Shown piece after piece: positions 40,359 to 47,933 of a stretch of 64,000 bases of DNA. The notes beneath the pieces are model-generated. The model worked only from the letters and a program-made list of their open reading frames with translations. It did no database searches and was not told the DNA's origin. The position numbers were made by a program, and so were the translations under genes. The number at the start of each line of letters is the position of its first letter. Within the stretch, counting starts at the first letter, position 1. Source of the stretch: Myxococcales bacterium (GTDB taxonomy: Bacteria > Myxococcota_A > Polyangia > Polyangiales > Polyangiaceae); contig JAEUKE010000175.1 of NCBI GenBank assembly GCA_016794345.1, positions 1-64,000 on the forward strand, given 5' to 3'.

Positions 40359-42128
40359 CTACTTGCCTTCGCGGTAGGCGCGCACCGCGTTGACGATACC
40401 GTCAGCGAGCTTCTGCCGGTAGTCGGCCTTGGCGAGCCTGCCCTCGTCGTCGGGGTTGGAGATGAAGGAGGTCTCGAAGAGGACCGCCGGCATCTCCGCG
40501 CCGAGCAAGACGTAGAAGCCGGCGGACTTGAGGCCGTGATCCTTCGTGTCCGGGTATCGCGTCCCGAAGGAGGCGAGCGTCGCGCGGGCGACCAGATCGC
40601 CGAGCTTCCGGGACGAGTTGGCGATCTCGCCGCTCTGCAGGCGCCCGACGATCTGGGCCATCTCTTTGTCGAGCGACTCGGCGTCGATGCCCTTCTTCAC
40701 GCCGAGGCCGTTCTCGAGCGCCGCGACGCGCGCCGCGGCGCGGCTCGTGTCCTTCAGCTCGTCGAGGACGAACACCTCGATGCCGCGCGCCTCGCCGCTT
40801 TCGGAGGCGTTGCAGTGGATGGAGATGAAGAGGTCGGCGTGGAAGGCGTTCGCGCGGGCGGTGCGCTCCTCGAGCGGCACGAACACGTCGGAGTCTCGCG
40901 TCAGGAGCGTCTCGACGCCCAGCTCGTGGGCGAGCACGGGCGCGACCCGGTGCGCGACGTCGAGCGCGACCTCCTTCTCTTTGAGGCCGGTCGGCCCGAC
41001 CGCGCCGTCGTCGTGACCGCCGTGGCCAGGATCGATCGCGACGCGTTTGACCGTTCGCGGTCCGTTTGCGGGCGCCTTCTGCTCGGGCGGCCGCGAGCTG
41101 ACGTCGATCACGATCCGGAATGGCTCCGGCAGATAGAAGACGCGCCGGTGCATGGCGCTCGACAGATCGAGCACGATCCGGGCGCCGCCCTCGCGAGGTC
41201 CGGACCGGATGCGCTTGATCGCGCCGCCGACATCGATCTCGCGCGACACGCCCTTGGCCGTCGCCTTCTCGATGTCGAGGTAGATGCGCGCGTCTTTGCC
41301 GGTCTTGTCGTCGGCCTCGAGGGTCCCGACCTGGAACGTGGTGGGCTCGCTCAGGTGGATGACCACGCGCCCGCCGCCCTCGGCCGCGAACTTCTCGATC
41401 TTCTCGATCTTCGCCGTACCCTTCGCCGGCTTGAGGTCCATCGGCGCGACGATGAGATCGGCGGGGGGCGAGCCGGTGGACGCGACGGGGACGATCGAGG
41501 CCGAGGTGGTCCCGGCCGCGGCGGCGACGGTCCGCTCGGCCTTGTCCCCCTCCCGCTCGAGCTCGGCGAGGTCGGCTCCGGCCGGGCGATACCCCTGCGC
41601 GAGCGCGAGGTCGCGCGCGAGGGCTTCGACGCAGGCTGACGTCTTCCCGTCTGCCGCGAGCGACGCTTGTCGGCGCTTCACCAGGTAGAGCTCGCGGTAC
41701 GAGGTGGAGGCGTCGTGGGCGAGCTCACCCAGCAAGAGCGCGCGGGCGCGGTCGGCGCGGCAGCCTGCCTCCGTCCCGCGGGCGACGCGCGCGGCGGCCG
41801 CGTAGAGCTCGAGCGCCTCGCGCGCGTCCGCTTCCGTCCCCTCGATCCGGTGAAGGCGCGCGCGCAGATCGGCGGCGAGCACGTCGAGCTTCGCCTGCTC
41901 CTCGATCGCCCCTTCTTTCGTGGCGAGGACGGCGATCTGATCGGCGAGCGCGACCACCTCCGCGCGCGGCGGCAACCGCGCCGACGCCTCGAGGAGCGCC
42001 GTCGCCTTCGCCACGTCGTCCGGCTGCTTGGCGGTGTCCGTGGGGCCCGGCGCAGGGCACGCCGACAAAAGGCCCAGGCTCAGCGCGAGAGCCGGCAGGG
42101 TCTTCTCGAATGAGCGCGGGGACGGCAC
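40359..42128 (-). CDS. N-acetylmuramoyl-L-alanine amidase lipoprotein (AMIN + Amidase_3)
   Basis: 589 aa. The lipobox is LSAC (about Cys24). A long helical region to about 230 shows TPR-like repeats. An AMIN domain follows (RVVIHLSEPTTFQVGTL, RIVLDLSSAMHRRVFYL), which targets peptidoglycan or septa. The C-terminal Amidase_3 domain has zinc-site IDPGHGGHDDGAVG, E in KEKEVALD, ISIHCNAS and catalytic ETSFISNP. It cleaves the amide between MurNAc and L-Ala, probably at division. Divergent from the Pro-rich membrane protein. Confidence 0.94.
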   Translation of the reverse strand: MPSPRSFEKTLPALALSLGLLSACPAPGPTDTAKQPDDVAKATALLEASARLPPRAEVVALADQIAVLATKEGAIEEQAKLDVLAADLRARLHRIEGTEADAREALELYAAAARVARGTEAGCRADRARALLLGELAHDASTSYRELYLVKRRQASLAADGKTSACVEALARDLALAQGYRPAGADLAELEREGDKAERTVAAAAGTTSASIVPVASTGSPPADLIVAPMDLKPAKGTAKIEKIEKFAAEGGGRVVIHLSEPTTFQVGTLEADDKTGKDARIYLDIEKATAKGVSREIDVGGAIKRIRSGPREGGARIVLDLSSAMHRRVFYLPEPFRIVIDVSSRPPEQKAPANGPRTVKRVAIDPGHGGHDDGAVGPTGLKEKEVALDVAHRVAPVLAHELGVETLLTRDSDVFVPLEERTARANAFHADLFISIHCNASESGEARGIEVFVLDELKDTSRAAARVAALENGLGVKKGIDAESLDKEMAQIVGRLQSGEIANSSRKLGDLVARATLASFGTRYPDTKDHGLKSAGFYVLLGAEMPAVLFETSFISNPDDEGRLAKADYRQKLADGIVNAVRAYREGK

Positions 42129-42218
42129 GGGTTACCTTTCGTGGTGTCGACGGCACAAAGCCTGGGTGATACGTTTTGTTCCGCGGCGCGAAGCGCGCGT
42201 CGACTTTCGAGAGGTAGC

Positions 42219-43307
42219 ATGACAACCGGAGCCGCGGGCGCCTCGACCGATCAACTGGACCTGGACGAAGCCGACCGCCTCGCCGAGAGCATTCGCCCTG
42301 CGTGGGAGCTCGACGACGGACACCTCGCGGCGTCGCCCGCGAAATCAGGCGAGCCGGCCGCGGCCGGCAAGCCCGAGACGAACGAGAAGCTCTCTGCCGG
42401 TGGCGTCGACGACGCCGCGCTCGACGCGGCCGCAGCGGCGTTCGAGCCTCCCCGCGACACGGTGATCGACGGCGTCCCCACGTTGGGCGTCGGCCGCACC
42501 GACCCGGGGATTGGCAAGACGAGCCCGGGCAAGACGGACCCGGGCGCCGACCCGGGCTCCCGCCCCACGAAACCTTCGAAGCCGGAGCCTTCGAAGCCGG
42601 AGCCTTCGAAGCCCGAGCCGCCCCGACCCGCGGGGCCCACGAAGCTGGGGATCGGCACCGATCCGGGCGAGCCCGCCGACCAGCCTGCTCCGCCCGTGAA
42701 ATCGAAGAAGGCGCAGGCCGCGCCGGCGATCGAGGCCGTCGCGCCCGTCGAAGAGGCGGCCCCTCGGTCGAAGAGGCGGCCGTCGCGCTCGCAGAGCGAA
42801 GCGAGCGCCAAGGCGGAGCCCGGGCCCGTCGCCGGCAGCACGGCTGCGAGCTTCTCGAAGGTCGACGATCCCATCGAGATCCCGGTCGAGAAGAAGTCCA
42901 AGTCGGCGCTCGTGATCGGCGGAGCCATCGCGGCCGTCGCCGTGATCGTGATCGGCGGGCTGGTCGCGTCGGGCGGAGACGAGCCGAAGCCGAAGGAGAC
43001 GGCGCCCGCCAAGACACAAGCGGCCGAGACGCAGACGGCGGCGCCGAAGCCCGAGGCCAAGCCGACCGCGGAGAAGCCCGCCACGCCGCCTCCTGCGGAG
43101 ACCGCCGCGCCCGAGCCGAAGGAGGCCGAGCCCACGTCGAAGCCAGCCGAGACGCAGGCCGAGCCCCCGAAGCCCGCGCCGGAGAAGCCCAAGGCCGAGA
43201 CGCCGCCGTCCAAGCCCGCGAGCACGGGGCAGAAGCCGAGCGGCGGCTCCTCGTCGGGCGGCGGCAAGGGCGGCAAGGGCGGCATCATGCGCGACGTCCC
43301 GTTCTGA
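42219..43307 (+). CDS. Pro/Ala/Lys-rich single-pass membrane protein, unknown function
   Basis: 362 aa; ATG with GAGAGG 5 nt upstream. The N-terminal half is acidic and disordered, a basic SKRRPSRSQSE region precedes one membrane helix (SALVIGGAIAAVAVIVIGGLVA, about 224-246), and a Pro/Lys/Glu-rich tail ends in SGGGKGGKGGIMRDVPF. It contains three SKPEP repeats. The type-II-like topology puts the Pro/Lys/Glu tail in the periplasm. No known domain. It may be a scaffold or a phosphorylation target of the nearby kinases, but nothing shows this directly. Confidence 0.8.
   Translation: MTTGAAGASTDQLDLDEADRLAESIRPAWELDDGHLAASPAKSGEPAAAGKPETNEKLSAGGVDDAALDAAAAAFEPPRDTVIDGVPTLGVGRTDPGIGKTSPGKTDPGADPGSRPTKPSKPEPSKPEPSKPEPPRPAGPTKLGIGTDPGEPADQPAPPVKSKKAQAAPAIEAVAPVEEAAPRSKRRPSRSQSEASAKAEPGPVAGSTAASFSKVDDPIEIPVEKKSKSALVIGGAIAAVAVIVIGGLVASGGDEPKPKETAPAKTQAAETQTAAPKPEAKPTAEKPATPPPAETAAPEPKEAEPTSKPAETQAEPPKPAPEKPKAETPPSKPASTGQKPSGGSSSGGGKGGKGGIMRDVPF
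42573..42617 (+). repeat. Three 15-bp in-frame repeats (SKPEP)
   Basis: CCTTCGAAGCCGGAG occurs three times in a row; the last copy has one C for G change. Copy-number change here would alter the protein without a frameshift. Confidence 0.85.
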
Positions 43308-43365
43308 TCGCGTGAGCTTCCATCTTGCATCGAGCCCCGCGCTCGGGTGAGCCTCCCGTTCAGCC

Positions 43366-44571
43366 ATGAGAAAGCGCCTCTTCGCTCGCTCGCTTCGCGC
43401 CCTGCCGATCGCCGCCACGCTCCTCGCCGGAGCGGCCGTGGGGGGCCTCACCCCTCGCGATGCCCACGCCCAGCCGGCGGCAACCGGTGGCGACGACGCC
43501 GTGAAAGAGGTCGCGCGCCAGCGCTACGCGGACGGCGTGAAGGCGTTCGACTCGGGCAAATACGAAGACGCTCGGCTCGCGTTCGCGCAGGCGCACCAGC
43601 TCACGCAGGCCCCCGGCATCCTCCTGAACCTGGGTCTCTCCGAGATCCGCACGAACCGGCCCGTGGAAGGTGGCAACCACCTCTTCCAGTTCCTCCGTGA
43701 GTACAAGGAGGCGACGCCCGAGCAGAAGGCCGGCGCCATCCAGGGGATCGAGGAGGCGAAGAAGAAGGCCGGGCTGGTCTCCATCACCGTCGACGTCCCC
43801 GGCGCGGACGTGAGCATCGACGGCACGCTCGTCGGGAAGTCGCCCTTGCCCGATCCGGTCTTCGTCCCCGAAGGCGGTCGGACGATCGTGGCCACCGCGA
43901 ACGGCAAGAACGCGATGGCGAAGGTCGACGCGAAGCGGGGCCAGGTGACGCAGGCATCGGTGGTGTTCAACGCGGCGCCTGCGCCGGGCCCCGAGCCCGT
44001 CGCTCCCGGCCCCGGCCCGGCCGTCGCGCCCGGGCCCGGACCGGTCATGCAGCCCGGGCCGGTCATGGGCCCGGTGTTCCCGCCGCCGCAGGTCCAGCCC
44101 GATCGCGGCGGCGGCAAGGACTTCGGCAGCTGGTTCATCCAGAGCCCGATCGCGTGGGTGGGGACCGGCCTCACCGCGGTCGGCCTCGGGCTCGGGATCG
44201 GCTTCTCGGTCGCGGCTTCGCAGAGCGCGAGCGACGCCGACGATATCGCCAACGCGATCCGCGACCAGGCCGACGAAGACGGTCTGCAAGACTCACCCTG
44301 CGGACCGGAGGACGGCACCGGCGCGGGCGACGCCTACCCGGGCCCCTGCAACGCGCTCCGTGACGCGCTCGGCGTTCGCGACGCGAACGTGGCCGTCGCC
44401 GTCGTCGGCTGGGTGCTCTTCGGTCTCGCGGCCGGCGGCACCACCGCGTACATCCTCATCGAGTACCCCAAGGCCTCCAAGGGCAGCGCAAAAGAGGCGG
44501 GCCCGCGCGTGGGGCTCTTGCCGGTCGTCTCGCCCGACATGACGGGCGCCGCGCTGATGGGGAGCTTCTGA
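43366..44571 (+). CDS. Exported TPR/PEGA-type protein with membrane helices
   Basis: 401 aa. A signal peptide ends near DAHAQ. A TPR-like segment follows (RYADGVKAFDSGKYEDARLA, then FAQAHQLTQAPGILLNLG). A PEGA-like module comes next (LVSITVDVPGADVSIDGTLVGK), then a Pro/Gly linker and two membrane helices (WVGTGLTAVGLGLGIGFSVAAS and NVAVAVVGWVLFGLAAGGTTAY) separated by a loop with CGPEDG and CNALRD. This organisation is common in Polyangia beside Ser/Thr kinases. Its stop codon directly abuts the stop of the convergent sigma-54 activator. Confidence 0.85.
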   Translation: MRKRLFARSLRALPIAATLLAGAAVGGLTPRDAHAQPAATGGDDAVKEVARQRYADGVKAFDSGKYEDARLAFAQAHQLTQAPGILLNLGLSEIRTNRPVEGGNHLFQFLREYKEATPEQKAGAIQGIEEAKKKAGLVSITVDVPGADVSIDGTLVGKSPLPDPVFVPEGGRTIVATANGKNAMAKVDAKRGQVTQASVVFNAAPAPGPEPVAPGPGPAVAPGPGPVMQPGPVMGPVFPPPQVQPDRGGGKDFGSWFIQSPIAWVGTGLTAVGLGLGIGFSVAASQSASDADDIANAIRDQADEDGLQDSPCGPEDGTGAGDAYPGPCNALRDALGVRDANVAVAVVGWVLFGLAAGGTTAYILIEYPKASKGSAKEAGPRVGLLPVVSPDMTGAALMGSF

Positions 44572-45906
44572 TCAGTCCGCGGGCGCGCGCCAGCGGTCGC
44601 GCGCCCGCTTGATCGCGTCGCGGACGGTCGTGCGCGGGATGCCCAGCGCTCGCGCCGTCGCGCTCGCGTTGCACCCCGTCACGTCGTACGCGTGGAGGAT
44701 CGCCGCGTCGGGCAGCTGCTGTCGCGGCCCCTCCCGCTCCAGGATGGCCTCGCGGAGGTGCTCGGGCTCGATGGGTGTCCCGGGGCCGGCGAGCACGCTC
44801 GCGTGCCCGAGCAGGTTCTTCAGCTCCCGCACGTTTCCTCGCAGCGGCAACGTCTCGAGGAGCTGGAGCGCTGCCTGCGAAGGCTCGCTCCCGTCCAACC
44901 CGAGCGCGGAGCAGAGGGCGGAGCAGAGCGACGGCAGGTCCGCCCGGCGCTCGCGCAGCGGCGGGAGACGGACCACGCAGGCCGAGAGGCGCTCGTAGAG
45001 ATCCTGACGGAACCGTCCTGATTCGACGAGCCGCTCGAGCGGCTCACACGTGGCGGCGATCACGCGCACGTCCACCTGCGCGGAGCGCTCCGCGCCGAGC
45101 GCGCGAACCGCGCCGTCCTCCAGGACGCGGAGGAGCTTCGCTTGCATGTCCCGCGGCAGGGAGCCCACCTCGTCGAGCAGGAGCGTTCCCCGGTCGGCCT
45201 GCAGGAACGCGCCGCGGCGATCGACGATCGCCCCCGTGAAGGCGCCCCGCAAGTGGCCGAAGAGCTCGCTCTCCGCGAGGCTCGAGCTGATGGCGCCCGC
45301 GTTGATGGCCACGAACGGACCAGGGCGACGGCTCAGCGCGTGCAGCGCCGAAGCGACCAGCTCCTTTCCCGTGCCTGTCTCGCCGCGGAGCAAGACCGGC
45401 AGCTTCGACGGCGCCACGCGCCGGACTCGCTGGGCGAGCGCGAGCATGGGCGCCGAGGCACCCACGACCCCAGGGAGCGGCTCGACCGAGGCGGCCGCCG
45501 CTCCGCCCGCCGGTGGAACGGCGATCTCGAGCGAGGCCTCGCCGAGCGAGAGAACCGAGCCCGGCAACACGTGGGCGCTGTGCACGAGCGCGCCCGCGAT
45601 GCGCAGCCCGTTCCTCGAGCCGAGGTCCACAACCTCGAGGGAGCGCGCGCGGTGATACACCCGGCAGTGCACGGCGCTCAGCGTCGGCTCGGCGAGGCGG
45701 ACATCCGACGAGGCGCCGCTGCCGACGTCCACCGACGTGCCCGGCTCGAGGATCGCCGATGTCCCGCGCGGCGCGCGGTTCGACCAGACCCGGAGCAAGA
45801 TCGCCGGCAGGTCGCGCGGCGATGCGAGCACCTCCTCGGTGCAGTCTCCCGCGCGGGGGCTACGCCCGGCGTGGTACGGCTCGGCAAGATTTCGGCGTCG
45901 ATCCAT
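44572..45906 (-). CDS. FHA-domain sigma-54-dependent transcriptional activator
   Basis: 444 aa. An FHA domain (about 38-125: GSGASSDVRL, LSAVHCRVY, DLGSRNGLRI) replaces the usual response-regulator receiver. The AAA+ domain has Walker A GETGTGKE, sigma-54 loop GAFTGA, Walker B-type GTLLLDEVGSL and RLSACVVRLPPLRER. A Fis-type helix-turn-helix ends the protein (ATARALGIPRTTVRDAIKRA). FHA binds phosphothreonine, so it should respond to a Ser/Thr kinase rather than a His kinase. A TTG four codons upstream of the ATG is possible. Confidence 0.94.
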   Translation of the reverse strand: MDRRRNLAEPYHAGRSPRAGDCTEEVLASPRDLPAILLRVWSNRAPRGTSAILEPGTSVDVGSGASSDVRLAEPTLSAVHCRVYHRARSLEVVDLGSRNGLRIAGALVHSAHVLPGSVLSLGEASLEIAVPPAGGAAAASVEPLPGVVGASAPMLALAQRVRRVAPSKLPVLLRGETGTGKELVASALHALSRRPGPFVAINAGAISSSLAESELFGHLRGAFTGAIVDRRGAFLQADRGTLLLDEVGSLPRDMQAKLLRVLEDGAVRALGAERSAQVDVRVIAATCEPLERLVESGRFRQDLYERLSACVVRLPPLRERRADLPSLCSALCSALGLDGSEPSQAALQLLETLPLRGNVRELKNLLGHASVLAGPGTPIEPEHLREAILEREGPRQQLPDAAILHAYDVTGCNASATARALGIPRTTVRDAIKRARDRWRAPAD

Positions 45907-45998
45907 CTCGATGATCAAGTCGACACGAGCGAGCGCCAGTTGCGTCGGTCACGCGATTTTTCTTCCGCCGTGCCCGAGCCGGGGATAGACGACTCGAC

Positions 45999-46802
45999 GT
46001 GCGGCTCGTGCCCTCGGCAGGCTTGGCGACCGGCGCCCTCCTCGGCGCAGGGCTCGCGCTCGTCCCCCGGGCGGCGCTCGCGCAGGACACCTCGCAGCTC
46101 CCGCCGATCCCCTCGATCGACGAGGCCGAGCGCGAGGGCACGGTGCGGCCCGCCGCACCGGACGAGCGCGCCGGCCACGTCTACATCCGCGCGGTCTCGG
46201 GCCTGCTCCTGCCGGCCGGGTTCCTCCGCGACGACGCGCCGATCCGGTCGGTCTCGAGCTACGGCCTCGGGGTGGGTGGTGCGGTGGGCGTCGGCCTGTC
46301 GCGTTACGCCGAGATCGACGTGACAGGCGTGTACGGCCTCTTCGCCGCACCGGGAGACTGCACGGATTGCTCGAGCGACACGGTCGCGGCGAGCGTCGGC
46401 TTCAGCTACCACCTGGCTCAGGGAGTGGCCCTCGACCCCTGGGTGCGGCTCGGCGCCGGGTACCGCACCACCTCGATCGAGGCCGCCGCCAGCTCGGGGA
46501 CCCCCGTCTCCGGCCGCTACCACGGGGTGGATTTCATGCAGCTCAGCCTCGGGGCGACGTATTTCCCCGTCTCCAGCTTCGGTTTCGGTCCCTACCTCGA
46601 GGCGGACGTCGGCACGATGGTGGACTCGCCGGACCCCCGCGCGGCCCGCGCCTATGCGTATTTCCATTTCGGCCTGCGCCTCGAGATCGACCCCGTGCGG
46701 TGGGCGGAGCCGCCCGCAAAGGCCGCCAGCGCCGACCCGGGCGAGGTCGGTTCGTCACCGGGGGCCCCAAACGTCTTCTTGCCCTCGCGCCCTTCGTTAT
46801 AA
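45999..46802 (+). CDS. Outer-membrane beta-barrel-like protein
   Basis: 267 aa, GTG start (GTG 46008 is also possible). A signal peptide ends in AALAQ. The body alternates in barrel fashion (GHVYIRAVSGLLLPAGF, VGGAVGVGLSRYAEIDVTGVY, GAGYRTTSI, MQLSLGATYFPV, AYFHFGLRLEID). No specific family is recognised. It has two Cys close together (DCTDCSS). The last codons overlap a perfect TATAAT box for the next gene. Confidence 0.75.
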   Translation: MRLVPSAGLATGALLGAGLALVPRAALAQDTSQLPPIPSIDEAEREGTVRPAAPDERAGHVYIRAVSGLLLPAGFLRDDAPIRSVSSYGLGVGGAVGVGLSRYAEIDVTGVYGLFAAPGDCTDCSSDTVAASVGFSYHLAQGVALDPWVRLGAGYRTTSIEAAASSGTPVSGRYHGVDFMQLSLGATYFPVSSFGFGPYLEADVGTMVDSPDPRAARAYAYFHFGLRLEIDPVRWAEPPAKAASADPGEVGSSPGAPNVFLPSRPSL

Positions 46803-46803
46803 T
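46798..46803 (+). promoter_or_regulatory. Consensus -10 box (TATAAT) just upstream of PP2C
   Basis: TATAAT spans the stop codon of the preceding gene. A start would fall near 46810, three bases before the PP2C ATG, implying a nearly leaderless mRNA. I see no good -35. Chance is possible, but the exact hexamer is rare in this base composition. Confidence 0.35.
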
Positions 46804-46812
46804 CCCGCTCGC

Positions 46813-47910
46813 ATGGCGACTGCCGAACGACACCAGGCGGACCTGAAGCCCGCAGCGGCGGCGTCTCCACGACGCGGCGGCGACGTTCGGTTCGAAGCCG
46901 TCGGTGTCACCGACATCGGCCGGCAGCGCAAGCACAACGAAGACCACGTCCTGCTCCGTCCCGAGCTCGACCTCTTCGTCGTGGCCGACGGCATGGGCGG
47001 TCACAACGCGGGCGACATCGCGAGCCGCTTGGCGACCGCGTCGCTTCGAAACTTCTTCGAGGCCGTGTCCGCGGGAGCGGAGCCCGACAAGCAGTTCATC
47101 GAGGGCTACGGCGATCTCGCCAGAGAAGGGCAACACCTGGCGGCGGCCATCCGCAAGGCGAACCGCGACGTCTTCGAGATCTCGAGCACCTACCGCCAAC
47201 ACCACGGCATGGGCTCGACCGTGGTGGCTTGTTACCTCGCCCGCGCTGCGGGTGTGATGCACATCGGCCACGTCGGCGACAGCCGCTGCTACCGCTACCG
47301 CGACGGAAAGCTGCAGCAGCTCACCCACGACCACTCGCTCATCAACGACGCGCTGGCGCTCAAGCCCGACCTCACCCAGGAAGAGCTCGCACGCCTTCCG
47401 AAGAACATCATCACGCGGGCGCTCGGCATGCGCGAGGACGTGAAGGTCGACATCCGGTCGGACGAGGTCCAGCTCGGAGACATCTACCTGCTCTGCAGCG
47501 ACGGCCTGAGCGGCATGGTCGAGGAGGAGGACATCGGCAACGTCCTCGCGGCGCTCTACGCCATCGAGGGCTCCGATCTCCGTGAAGGCTGCGAGACCCT
47601 CGTAACGCTCGCAAACGACGCCGGCGGCACGGACAACATCACGGCCATCCTGATCCGCATCGACGAGCTGCCGTCCGGCGCCGCGGATCCCACGAGCCCG
47701 ACCGACCCGGGCGCCGAGCCCGACGACGAGGCCGCCGCCCCCGAGGTGGAGGCCGAGCCGCTCGAGCGGATGAACACGGAAGAGCTGATGGCGCTCGGCG
47801 GCGCGATCGCCGGTGTGCCCACGCTCGACTGCCCGAAATGTGGGGCAGCGGTCGAAGACGGCAACGCGTTTTGCACCGAGTGCGGCGCGCCGATGACCGT
47901 CGAGGACTGA
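46813..47910 (+). CDS. PP2C-type Ser/Thr protein phosphatase with C-terminal zinc ribbon
   Basis: 365 aa. The phosphatase domain (about 28-275) shows KHNEDHVLL, VVADGMGGHNAGD, GMGSTVVACYL, HIGHVGDSRCYRYRDG, LLCSDGLSGMVEEEDI and GGTDNITAILIRI. The metal-binding aspartates are all present. The C-terminus carries CPKCGAAVEDGNAFCTECG, a zinc ribbon like that at the N-terminus of the kinase at 32556. It reverses Ser/Thr phosphorylation made by the window's kinases or others. No usable Shine-Dalgarno is seen before the ATG. Confidence 0.94.
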   Translation: MATAERHQADLKPAAAASPRRGGDVRFEAVGVTDIGRQRKHNEDHVLLRPELDLFVVADGMGGHNAGDIASRLATASLRNFFEAVSAGAEPDKQFIEGYGDLAREGQHLAAAIRKANRDVFEISSTYRQHHGMGSTVVACYLARAAGVMHIGHVGDSRCYRYRDGKLQQLTHDHSLINDALALKPDLTQEELARLPKNIITRALGMREDVKVDIRSDEVQLGDIYLLCSDGLSGMVEEEDIGNVLAALYAIEGSDLREGCETLVTLANDAGGTDNITAILIRIDELPSGAADPTSPTDPGAEPDDEAAAPEVEAEPLERMNTEELMALGGAIAGVPTLDCPKCGAAVEDGNAFCTECGAPMTVED

Positions 47911-47933
47911 CCCTGCAGCGCGCGGGCAGGCGC

